Shown piece after piece: positions 16,116 through 23,625 of a stretch of 26,856 bases of DNA. The translations under genes were made by a program, and so were the position numbers. This DNA is from DASYRX01 sp035253645 (GTDB lineage: Bacteria; Gemmatimonadota; Gemmatimonadetes; Gemmatimonadales; Gemmatimonadaceae): contig DATFBW010000277.1 of assembly GCA_035253645.1 (NCBI GenBank), positions 1 through 26,856 of the forward strand, in the 5' to 3' direction. The notes beneath the pieces were generated by a model, which had not been told where the DNA came from, made no database searches, and saw nothing but the letters and a program-made list of their open reading frames with translations. The first letter of the stretch is position 1. Each line of letters opens with the position of its first letter.

Positions 16116-18044
16116 ATGTGCGGCATCTGCGGCATCGTCACCCGCCCCGGGTCGCACCGCACCGTGCGGCGCGAAGACGTGGAGCGCATGCGCGACGTCA
16201 TCTTCCACCGCGGTCCCGACGGTGAGGGGCTCTACCTCGAGCCCGGAGTAGGACTCGGCCATCGCCGCCTTTCAATCGTCGATGTGGCGCGCGGTGCGCA
16301 GCCGATGGCCAGCGACGACGGGCAGCTGCAGCTCATCTTCAACGGCGAGATCTACAACCATCCGCAGTTGATGCCGCAGCTCATCGAAAGCGGCGTTAGG
16401 TATCACACGCATTGCGATACGGAAACGATCCTGCGGCTGTACGAACGCCACGGGACGGCGATGGCGTCGTATCTGCGCGGCATGTTCGCGTTCGCAATCT
16501 GGGACCGGACCAGGCGCCGACTTTTTCTCGCGCGCGACAGGTTCGGGGTGAAGCCGCTGTACTACGCGCACCTCGAAGACGGCACGCTGGTCTTCGGTTC
16601 GGAGATCAAGGCCATCCTCGAATCCCGCGTGCTTCGCGCGGCGCTCAACAGGCGCGCGATCCCCGATGCCCTCGCGAACTACGCGCCCTCGGGCGACGAA
16701 ACGTTGTTCGCGGGCATCAAGCGACTGCCTGCCGGGCACACGATGACCTGGCACGACGGGCGCATCGACATCGAGCCATACTGGGATCTGCACTATCGTA
16801 CCGTCGAGCTGAATGGCCAGAGCGACGAACAGTTGATCGACGAGTATCGCGACCGTTTTCGCGAGGCCGTGCGCATGCGGCTGATGTCCGACGTTCCGTT
16901 AGGCATGTTCCTCTCCGGAGGCATCGATTCGGCCGCGATCACCGCGACGATGAGCGAGCTCGTCGACGACCCGATAAAAACGTTCTCGGTGGCCTTCGCC
17001 GAGCGCGAGGCAAACGAGCTGCAGTATGCGCGGCTCGTCTCGCAACGCTACCGTACGGACCACCATGAGGTTGTCGTCACGCCGGACGAGTTCTTTGCCG
17101 CGCTCCCACGTCTCGTTTGGCACGAAGACGAGCCGATCGCGCATCCGTCGAGTATCGCTCTGTACTTCGTATCGAAGCTCGCCGCCGAGCGTGTCAAGGT
17201 TGTTTTGACCGGGGAAGGGAGCGACGAGACGCTCGCCGGCTACAATCGTTATCGGGTCACGCTGTTCAACAAGCGGTTGGGGCAACCATACGAAGCCGCA
17301 ATTCCGCGCGCGATGCGCGCCGTGGTGCGCAGCGGGATCGATACGTTGCCACGGGGCGGTGGACTCCGCCGTCGCCTAACGCGCACGTTTTTGTACCTCC
17401 CGGCGGATCTCGATACGCTGTACTTCGATAACTTCGCCGTATTCGGTCGCCGCCGGCAGCGCGAGCTCCTTGCGCCAGCGCTTGCCGACGAAGTGCGCGG
17501 CATCGACCCCTACGCCGCGGCTCATGCGGCTCTCGACCGCACCGACGCGCCGACGTTGCTCGACCGCATGTTGTACGCGGACACGAAGACGTACTTGCAC
17601 GAGCTGCTAATGAAGCAAGACCAAATGAGCATGGCGGCGTCGATCGAGTCACGCGTTCCGTTCCTGGACCATCCGCTCGTCGAATATGCGTCGTCCCTGC
17701 CACAACGCCTCAAGCTGCGTGGTTGGACGACGAAGTACGTGTTGCGCGAAGCGATGAAAGGGCTCTTGCCCGAAGAGATTCTCAGCCGCCGCAAGATGGG
17801 TTTTCCAGTCCCCGTGGGCGCGTGGCTTCGCGGACAATTCCGCCCCCTGCTCGACGAATTCGTGCTCAGCGACCGCGCGGCAGCGCGCGGGCTGTTTCAA
17901 CGCGACGCGGTGCGACGCCTGGTCGACAGTCACGTGGCCGGTCATGAAAAACACGATGAGCGGCTTTGGATGCTCGTCAACTGGGAGATCTGGCAACGCA
18001 TCTTTCTCGACGGGGAGGCGCCGGATGCGATCCGGTTGCGTTAG
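16116..18044 (+). CDS. asnB: Glutamine-dependent amidotransferase, asparagine synthase (AsnB) family, EPS-locus type
   Basis: 642 aa. The nucleophile Cys2 (MCGICGIVTRPG) opens a class II glutaminase domain with HRRLSIVD, IFNGEIYNH and the Asp of CDTET. The synthetase domain has the PP-loop FLSGGIDSA (about 265-273) and the second ATP-site loop VLTGEGSDETLAGYNRY (about 363). All key residues are present. Length and setting fit the polysaccharide-associated AsnB proteins (exosortase/EPS clusters) rather than a housekeeping asparagine synthetase. In such loci these proteins are thought to amidate a carboxylate, for example a uronic acid to its amide. That role here is inference from neighbours, in particular the AlgD-type dehydrogenase. 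The ATG follows the previous stop by 2 nt; the TAG stop is part of a CGTTAGG motif. Confidence 0.93.
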   Translation: MCGICGIVTRPGSHRTVRREDVERMRDVIFHRGPDGEGLYLEPGVGLGHRRLSIVDVARGAQPMASDDGQLQLIFNGEIYNHPQLMPQLIESGVRYHTHCDTETILRLYERHGTAMASYLRGMFAFAIWDRTRRRLFLARDRFGVKPLYYAHLEDGTLVFGSEIKAILESRVLRAALNRRAIPDALANYAPSGDETLFAGIKRLPAGHTMTWHDGRIDIEPYWDLHYRTVELNGQSDEQLIDEYRDRFREAVRMRLMSDVPLGMFLSGGIDSAAITATMSELVDDPIKTFSVAFAEREANELQYARLVSQRYRTDHHEVVVTPDEFFAALPRLVWHEDEPIAHPSSIALYFVSKLAAERVKVVLTGEGSDETLAGYNRYRVTLFNKRLGQPYEAAIPRAMRAVVRSGIDTLPRGGGLRRRLTRTFLYLPADLDTLYFDNFAVFGRRRQRELLAPALADEVRGIDPYAAAHAALDRTDAPTLLDRMLYADTKTYLHELLMKQDQMSMAASIESRVPFLDHPLVEYASSLPQRLKLRGWTTKYVLREAMKGLLPEEILSRRKMGFPVPVGAWLRGQFRPLLDEFVLSDRAAARGLFQRDAVRRLVDSHVAGHEKHDERLWMLVNWEIWQRIFLDGEAPDAIRLR

Positions 18045-18047
18045 GCA

Positions 18048-19262
18048 GTGAACGTCGCGTGGGTCAAAGCAGGCAAGCTCCTGCCCGTCGATACCGGCGG
18101 GAAACTGCGTTCTTTCAACTTGCTCCAACAGCTTGCGCGCCGTCATCGCCTGACTCTGCTCACGTACTACGATGGAGCGGTGGACGGGGCATATGAACGT
18201 GAAGTCGCCACGCAGTTTCCCGGCGCTGTCACGATCGCGACCGCACGCGGCACGAATGGAGGGCTCGCTGAAGCGGCTCGTTATGCACGCGCGCTGGTCG
18301 CCCCAGCGCCCTACGCCGTAGAGAAATTCACTAACGCAGCGGTGCGTCGCGTGATCCAGGAGTGGATGAGCAGGCGTGCCTTTGATGTCATCGTCTGCGA
18401 CTTTCTGTCCGCATCACTCAACTTCGGGCCGCTCGATCTCCCCACGGTTCTGTTCCAGCACAACGTCGAGACGGAGCTGTGGCGGCGTCAGGCGCGTTTC
18501 GAGCCGCACCCGATCAAGCGCGTCGCCTTTCAGATCGAAGCGCAAAAAATGGCCCGCTATGAGCGCGCGGCGGTGGCGCGCTTCCATCACATCATCGCAG
18601 TCTCCGAACACGACCGCGACCTCATGGCGCGCATGGTCGATCCGCGACGGATCAGCGTAGTGCCCACCGGTGTTGATGTCGCGCGCTTTCAGGCCGCCGC
18701 GAGCCGGGAACCGAGCGCCCCGGTCGTCATGTATCTGGGTTCGATGGACTGGGAAGCGAACATCGACGCCGTCGAATGGTTTTGCGCTGAGATGTGGCCG
18801 CGCATCAGACAAACGCTGCCTAACGCCGAGTTTCGTGTGGTCGGGCGCGATCCGGACGCGCGTGTCCGGCGCCTTGCCGGCAATGGAGTCGTCGTCACGG
18901 GGACGGTGCCGTCCGTCATCGACCACCTCGCCGAGGCGGCGGTGGTTGTCGTACCGCTTCGAATCGGCGGCGGTACGCGTCTCAAGATCTTCGAAGCGAT
19001 GGGCGCGGCCCGCGCCGTCGTGTCCACGACTGTTGGCGCCGAGGGGCTGGATGTCAACAATGACGTGGACATCAGGCTGCGAGATGACGCGACGACGTTC
19101 ACAGATGCGGTCATCGCTTTGTTGCAGGACGATGTGCTGCGACGACGACTCGGCGCCGCCGCCCGCCACCTCGCGCAGCGGCATGACTGGTCGCAAGTCG
19201 TCAGCCGCTTCGAAGAGGCGCTCGAGCAGGCGATCTCGGCGCAGGCCAGCGCAGCGGCATAA
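18048..19262 (+). CDS. Family 4 glycosyltransferase (GT-B fold), second
   Basis: 404 aa starting at the GTG 18048, three nt after the asnB stop. The N-terminus WVKAGKLLPVDTGGKLRSFNLLQQLARRH is typical of the GT4 subgroup found in EPS/exosortase clusters, which bind an acceptor near a GGKLR-like loop. TVLFQHNVETELWRR follows. The donor half has ISVVPTGVDVARF, VVMYLGSMDWEANIDAVEWF, and FRVVGRDPDARVRRLAGNGVVVTGTVPSV. The nucleotide-sugar region is PLRIGGGTRLKIFEAMGAARAVVSTTVGAEGLD. This is a cytoplasmic transferase with unknown donor. Only 6 nt separate it from the ATP-grasp gene. Confidence 0.9.
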   Translation: MNVAWVKAGKLLPVDTGGKLRSFNLLQQLARRHRLTLLTYYDGAVDGAYEREVATQFPGAVTIATARGTNGGLAEAARYARALVAPAPYAVEKFTNAAVRRVIQEWMSRRAFDVIVCDFLSASLNFGPLDLPTVLFQHNVETELWRRQARFEPHPIKRVAFQIEAQKMARYERAAVARFHHIIAVSEHDRDLMARMVDPRRISVVPTGVDVARFQAAASREPSAPVVMYLGSMDWEANIDAVEWFCAEMWPRIRQTLPNAEFRVVGRDPDARVRRLAGNGVVVTGTVPSVIDHLAEAAVVVVPLRIGGGTRLKIFEAMGAARAVVSTTVGAEGLDVNNDVDIRLRDDATTFTDAVIALLQDDVLRRRLGAAARHLAQRHDWSQVVSRFEEALEQAISAQASAAA

Positions 19263-19268
19263 TACATC

Positions 19269-20489
19269 GTGCGCGTTCTAGTGCTGGACGGAAACGAGAA
19301 TCAAGCGGTTGCCGCCGTGCGTTCACTTGCCGCCGCCGGCCACGAGGTGCACGTCGCCGCCGACAGCGGTTGGTCCAAAGCAGGCTGGTCACGCTTCGCA
19401 AAAAGCCAGCTGCGCTACACCGCCCCGCAGCGCGACGCGCGCGCGTTCATCGCCGATCTCGTTAGGTTCGCGTCGGCGAGCCCGGGTACTCTCATTTTGC
19501 CGATGACGGAACGGACGACGCTCCCCATATCGGCGGAGCGGCAGTCCCTGCTGCAGGTGGGCGCAAAGCTTGTCTTGCCGGACCACGCGATGGTGCGCCG
19601 GGCGTTCGACAAATCCGCCACGACCGCTTTGGCGGAGTCGTTAGGCATCGCGGTCCCGCGCACGGAGCTCTTGTGCGATCCACCCGGAGCGGCAACGGAG
19701 GCTCTCGCGGCGCACCTTCAATTTCCCGTCGTGCTCAAAGCTGCGACGTCGGAGGAAATAGACGGCCAACAGCGCGTCCGCGCGACAGGCGCGCCCGTCT
19801 ACGCGCATAACGCGGCGCAATTTCGTGCCGCGCATGCGGAGATCGCGCGGCGCGCGAGTCGCGTGCTCGTCCAGAGCTTCGTCCAGGGAACCGGCACCGG
19901 CTACTTCGCGCTCGCGGCGCACGGCACCGTTCGCGCCGAGTTCGCGCATCGCCGCATCCGCGACGTGCGTCCAACCGGGTCGGGGAGTGCGCTACGCGAG
20001 AGCGCCCCCCTGGACCCGCGCGTCGCGGCGGCCGGCAGGCGCATGCTCGAAGCGCTACAGTGGCATGGACCGGCGATGGTGGAGTTCCGCGTGACGGCCG
20101 ATGGAACACCGGTGTTCCTGGAGGTCAATGGACGCTTCTGGACGTCGCTCGCGCTCGCCGTTCACGCAGGCGTCGATTTTCCGCGTTTGACCGCAGAGTT
20201 GGCGGAGCGCGGAGACATACAACCCGTCACGGCCTACCGCACCGGCGTGCGGTGCCGCTGGCTCCTGGGCGACGTTAGGCACTTGTTAGGTGTGATGCGT
20301 GGGCGGCCGCGCGGTTACGAGGGGACCTTCCCGTCGCGCTTACGTACCCTGCGCGACGTGCTGCTGCCCGTGCCAGGCACGTATCACGACCATTGGCGCT
20401 GGGATGACCCTGCGCCGGAGCTGGGCGACTGGCTTCACTTCCTGTTTCGGCGCGTGCCGTCCCGGCTCGCTCCCAAGCCGGCCGCATGA
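19269..20489 (+). CDS. ATP-grasp domain carboxylate-amine ligase-like protein
   Basis: 406 aa from the GTG at 19269. The N-terminal pre-ATP-grasp Rossmann-like part begins MRVLVLDGNENQAVAAVRSLAAAGHEVHVAA. The ATP-grasp core includes LVLPDHAMVRRAFDKSATTALAESLGI, FPVVLKAATSEEIDG, RVLVQSFVQGTGTGYFALAAHG and the metal-binding PAMVEFRVTADGTPVFLEVNGRFWTSLALAVHAG. Family members activate a carboxylate as acyl-phosphate and join it to an amine. In a polysaccharide locus the carboxylate could be a uronic acid or the amine a sugar or amino acid; the substrates are not readable. The next gene begins inside its stop (ATGA overlap). No partner carrier protein is visible. Confidence 0.85.
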   Translation: MRVLVLDGNENQAVAAVRSLAAAGHEVHVAADSGWSKAGWSRFAKSQLRYTAPQRDARAFIADLVRFASASPGTLILPMTERTTLPISAERQSLLQVGAKLVLPDHAMVRRAFDKSATTALAESLGIAVPRTELLCDPPGAATEALAAHLQFPVVLKAATSEEIDGQQRVRATGAPVYAHNAAQFRAAHAEIARRASRVLVQSFVQGTGTGYFALAAHGTVRAEFAHRRIRDVRPTGSGSALRESAPLDPRVAAAGRRMLEALQWHGPAMVEFRVTADGTPVFLEVNGRFWTSLALAVHAGVDFPRLTAELAERGDIQPVTAYRTGVRCRWLLGDVRHLLGVMRGRPRGYEGTFPSRLRTLRDVLLPVPGTYHDHWRWDDPAPELGDWLHFLFRRVPSRLAPKPAA

Positions 20490-21280
20490 TCTCCTGCGCG
20501 CTGCACGTGCATAGCACGTACTCCGATGGAGAGTTCACGCTCGCCGAGCTGCGTGACACTTACGTGCGGGCGGGACGCCGGGCCGTCCTCCTCGCCGATC
20601 ACGCGGAGTATTTCGATGCCGCGCGTGTCGCGGAGTACGTCGCCGACTGCGCGCGCCACTCGGATGCCGCTCTTCAAATGGTTCCCGGGCTCGAGTTCGG
20701 CTGTGAAGATCGCATGCACATCGTCGGCTACGGAGTGACGGCGCTCACCGACCAGCGTGACCCGCAAGCGGTCATCGCGCACATTCAAATGAACGGCGGC
20801 GTCAGTGTGATCGCGCATCCACGCGACGATCACTTCCCGCTGATCGAATCGTTTCAGCTGTTGCCGTTAGGCATCGAAGCGTGGAACACAAAATACGATG
20901 GCAGGTACGCGCCGCGCGCGCACACATTCCAGCTCATCGACCGCCTGCGTGGGCGCCAACCGGAGCTGTTGGCGTTTTACGGCACCGATCTGCACTGGCG
21001 GACGCAATTCCGCGATCTCGAAATCATAGTGCGCGCGCCGACGAACGCGGGTCCTGAGATACTCGCGGCATTGAAGCGCGGCGACTTCCGCGCCCGCAAA
21101 GGATCTTTGGAGCTCCAGCCGCGGACCACGCCGTCAGCGGCGCAGCTGAAGCGTTTCCGGGTGTTGAATAATGCGTCGCGTCTGATGTGGCGCACCCTCA
21201 AGGCGATCAAGACGGCCAGCGGCAGCGTGGGCAATCGGCTCCCCGCGCCGATCAAGGCGCAGTTGCGCCGCATCTTCTAG
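20486..21280 (+). CDS. PHP-domain metal-dependent hydrolase
   Basis: 264 aa. The PHP metal-site motifs are in order: LHVHSTYSDGEFTLAEL at 6-22, LLADHAEYFD near 40, GLEFGCEDRMHIVGYG near 70, GGVSVIAHPRDD near 105, and YGTDLHWR near 165. PHP proteins are trinuclear-metal phosphoesterases. Stand-alone members include histidinol phosphatases, tyrosine-protein phosphatases of capsule loci (CpsB/YwqE) and others. The motif spacing is closer to generic PHP phosphoesterases than to CpsB, so I leave the substrate open. The C-terminal 60 residues are basic and lie outside the domain. The ATG overlaps the preceding stop by 4 nt and the deacetylase starts 2 nt after its TAG: a tight operon. Confidence 0.88.
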   Translation: MISCALHVHSTYSDGEFTLAELRDTYVRAGRRAVLLADHAEYFDAARVAEYVADCARHSDAALQMVPGLEFGCEDRMHIVGYGVTALTDQRDPQAVIAHIQMNGGVSVIAHPRDDHFPLIESFQLLPLGIEAWNTKYDGRYAPRAHTFQLIDRLRGRQPELLAFYGTDLHWRTQFRDLEIIVRAPTNAGPEILAALKRGDFRARKGSLELQPRTTPSAAQLKRFRVLNNASRLMWRTLKAIKTASGSVGNRLPAPIKAQLRRIF

Positions 21281-21281
21281 C

Positions 21282-22082
21282 ATGACCGCCGCGAAGGTCA
21301 TCGCCCTCGAGTACCACGATGTTGTGGCACATGGAGCATTCGACGAGAGTGGCTTCACTGGACGCGCTGCCGCTTCATACAAACTGTCCGTCGATAACTT
21401 CGCCGCGCACCTGTCTGTACTGACCGCACCAGGTATTCCTGTGCGGTCGGCGGCGCATCCCGTGACAGACCTCGCTGTAGGCGGCGTCATGTTGACTTTC
21501 GATGACGGGGGAGCTTCCGCGTTCACGCACATCGCCCCGCTTCTGGAGGAGCGGGGACTGTCGGGAGCATTTTTCGTCACCACTGACCACATCGATACAC
21601 GCGGCTTCCTAACGAGAGCGCAAATCACTGAGTTGCATCGCCGCGGACATGTAATCGGCAGTCACTCGTGCTCGCATCCAACGCGCATGGCCGAGTGCTC
21701 GGCGAGCGAGCTGCAACACGAGTGGGGGGATTCGGTTGCGCGACTGAGCGACGTGATCGGCGGCGCGGTAACGACCGCTTCTGTTCCTGGAGGTTACTAT
21801 TCGCGCGATGTGGGCGAGGCGGCGGCAGCAGCGGGCGTAACTCTGCTCTTTACGTCCGAGCCGAGTACGCGGGTGACACGATGCGGCGATGGGCGCTGCA
21901 TCGTCCTGGGACGTTACACTCTGCGCCAGGCCGACTCGGAGCAGCGCGTGGCGGCTCTGGTCGGTGCGTCGCCGCTGACACGCCGCGCCGAATGGCTCAA
22001 ATGGAATAGTAAGAAGGTCGCCAAAGCACTCGGCGGCCGCGCGTATTTGCGGTTGCGGGAAGCTGTCTTCCGCGAGCCGTGA
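21282..22082 (+). CDS. Polysaccharide deacetylase (NodB homology domain, CE4)
   Basis: 266 aa. Motif 1 is MLTFDDGGASAFTHIAPLLEERGLSGAFFV (TFDDG at about 72-76), with the base and metal Asp pair. Motif 2 is VIGSHSCSHPTRM at about 125, with the two zinc His. VPGGYYSRDVGEAAAAAGV near 165 corresponds to motif 3 (usually RxPYG/RxPxG; the Arg is not at the usual place here). CE4 enzymes remove N- or O-acetyl groups from hexosamine polymers or precursors. No signal peptide is evident, so it may act on a cytoplasmic precursor or be exported by another route. It is 1 nt after the PHP gene and 35 bp before algD. Confidence 0.88.
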   Translation: MTAAKVIALEYHDVVAHGAFDESGFTGRAAASYKLSVDNFAAHLSVLTAPGIPVRSAAHPVTDLAVGGVMLTFDDGGASAFTHIAPLLEERGLSGAFFVTTDHIDTRGFLTRAQITELHRRGHVIGSHSCSHPTRMAECSASELQHEWGDSVARLSDVIGGAVTTASVPGGYYSRDVGEAAAAAGVTLLFTSEPSTRVTRCGDGRCIVLGRYTLRQADSEQRVAALVGASPLTRRAEWLKWNSKKVAKALGGRAYLRLREAVFREP

Positions 22083-22117
22083 AGCGTTTCCACATTTTTC
22101 GTTCCTAACGAGTTTTC

Positions 22118-23440
22118 ATGGCACAACGCGTAAGTGTGTTTGGCTTGGGCTACGTGGGCTGCGTTTCCGCGGCCTGCTTCGCGAGGGAAGGTCATAGCGT
22201 CATCGGCGTCGACGTGGCGCAAGCCAAGGTGGACATGCTCAACGATGGAAAGGCGACCATCGTGGAGCACGGCATCGCCGAGCTGGTGGCACAGGTCAGG
22301 ACCGACGGACGCATGCGCGCCACGACCGATGTCAGCGACGCGGTGCAGAACTCCGACGTCTCATTGATCTGCGTCGGGACACCGAGCAAGCCTAACGGGA
22401 GCCTGGAGCTGACGTATGTCGAGCGCGTGTGCGCTCAGATCGGCGCCGCCTTACGCGACAAGGCTTCGCGGCATACCGTCGTGGTTCGCAGCACCGTCCT
22501 CCCGGGCTCCACGCACGAAGTGGCGATTCCAGCGCTCGAGCACAGCTCGGGGAAGAAGGCCGGCGGCGACTTTGGCGTGTGCATGAACCCGGAGTTTCTC
22601 CGCGAGGGCAGCTCGATCAAAGATTTCTTCGAGCCTCCCTTCACGCTCATTGGGTGCGATGACGCGGACGACGCCGCACCGGTCGCGCAGCTGTACGCCT
22701 CGATCACCGCGCCGCTGCACATCACCGCGACGCGCGTCGCCGAGATGATCAAATACGCGTGCAACTCCTTCCACGGCCTGAAGGTCGGCTTCGCAAACGA
22801 GATCGGAAGTATCTGCAAGGCGTTAGGCATCGACAGCCACGAAGTAATGCGCCTGTTCTGCGAGGATACGAAGCTCAATATTTCGGCGGCGTATCTGCGG
22901 CCGGGCTTCGCGTTCGGCGGGTCATGCCTCCCGAAAGACCTGCGAGCGATCACGTACCGCGCGCGGCAGCTCGACGTCTCCACGCCCATCCTGTCCGCAA
23001 CTCTGGAGAGCAATGACGAGCAGATCGAGCGCGCGTTCGAGATGATCATGGCATTGGGAAAGAAGCGGGTCGGGATCCTGGGCCTCGCGTTCAAAGCCGG
23101 TACGGACGATCTGCGGGAGTCGCCTAACGTGACGCTCATCGAGCGGCTCATAGGTAAAGGCGTCAAAGTCGCCATTTACGATCGCGAAGTGACGCAAGCG
23201 CAGATCATCGGCGCGAATCGCGAGTACATCGAACGCGAGATCCCGCACATCTGGTCCCTCATGCGGCCGTCGATCGATGCCGTTTTGCAGGAGAGCGAAG
23301 TCATCGTCATCGGCAACGGCTCGGCCGAGTTCCGCGATCCTGCCAAAGTCCTCGGCGATGGCCGCACGGTGATCGACCTCGTGCGCGTCTTCGGAACGAA
23401 ACGGACCGACGGAGCGAATTACCAAGGCATAAGCTGGTAG
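22118..23440 (+). CDS. algD: GDP-mannose 6-dehydrogenase
   Basis: 440 aa, strongly AlgD-like along its length. The NAD site is VSVFGLGYVGCVSAACFAREGHSVIGVDV at 5-33. Conserved blocks are DVSLICVGTPSKPNGSLELTYVE, RHTVVVRSTVLPGSTHEV, MNPEFLREGSSIKDF, MIKYACNSFHGLKVGFANEIGSICKALG and FAFGGSCLPKDLRAITYRARQLDV. The last contains the catalytic Cys270. The C-terminal part has VGILGLAFKAGTDDLRESPNVTLIERLIGKG. It oxidises GDP-mannose twice to GDP-mannuronic acid, the precursor of alginate-type polymers. The VGTPSKPNG and EIPHIWSLM elements favour GDP-mannose over UDP-glucose dehydrogenase. Its position suggests the polymer contains mannuronate or a derivative. The ATG follows a CCTAACG motif by 7 nt; no clear Shine-Dalgarno. 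Confidence 0.95.
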   Translation: MAQRVSVFGLGYVGCVSAACFAREGHSVIGVDVAQAKVDMLNDGKATIVEHGIAELVAQVRTDGRMRATTDVSDAVQNSDVSLICVGTPSKPNGSLELTYVERVCAQIGAALRDKASRHTVVVRSTVLPGSTHEVAIPALEHSSGKKAGGDFGVCMNPEFLREGSSIKDFFEPPFTLIGCDDADDAAPVAQLYASITAPLHITATRVAEMIKYACNSFHGLKVGFANEIGSICKALGIDSHEVMRLFCEDTKLNISAAYLRPGFAFGGSCLPKDLRAITYRARQLDVSTPILSATLESNDEQIERAFEMIMALGKKRVGILGLAFKAGTDDLRESPNVTLIERLIGKGVKVAIYDREVTQAQIIGANREYIEREIPHIWSLMRPSIDAVLQESEVIVIGNGSAEFRDPAKVLGDGRTVIDLVRVFGTKRTDGANYQGISW

Positions 23441-23625
23441 ACGCGCTGATTTCTTGTTTGTGCTCCGTGTCACGCGCTCGCGTTAACGTGAACTAATAAA
23501 GAGAGTTACGGTAAAATTCTTGTTGTGAGAACTACTGGTCGTCGGTAAGTTGCGCGCGCCGTAGGCGGCTTCGGTTGAGGCCGCTGCATGCCGCAGGGGC
23601 ATCGGGTGCCGCAACGCCGTCGAGC
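23441..23625 (+). promoter_or_regulatory. 185-bp intergenic region before the beta-helix gene, with weak promoter and hairpin
   Basis: The only sizeable gap in the plus-strand run, locally AT-rich (23485-23530). TAAAAT at 23512-23517 is a fair -10, but the -35 at 17-nt spacing (TGAACT) is poor. A hairpin GCGGC...GCCGC with a 10-nt loop (in about 23565-23587) could end algD transcripts or sit in the leader. The gap suggests the beta-helix gene has its own promoter. I see no gene here. Confidence 0.35.

Noticed and set aside
18414..19196. 260-codon minus-strand frame inside the second GT4 gene
   Set aside because: Antisense shadow of a well-conserved glycosyltransferase; no domain recognised.
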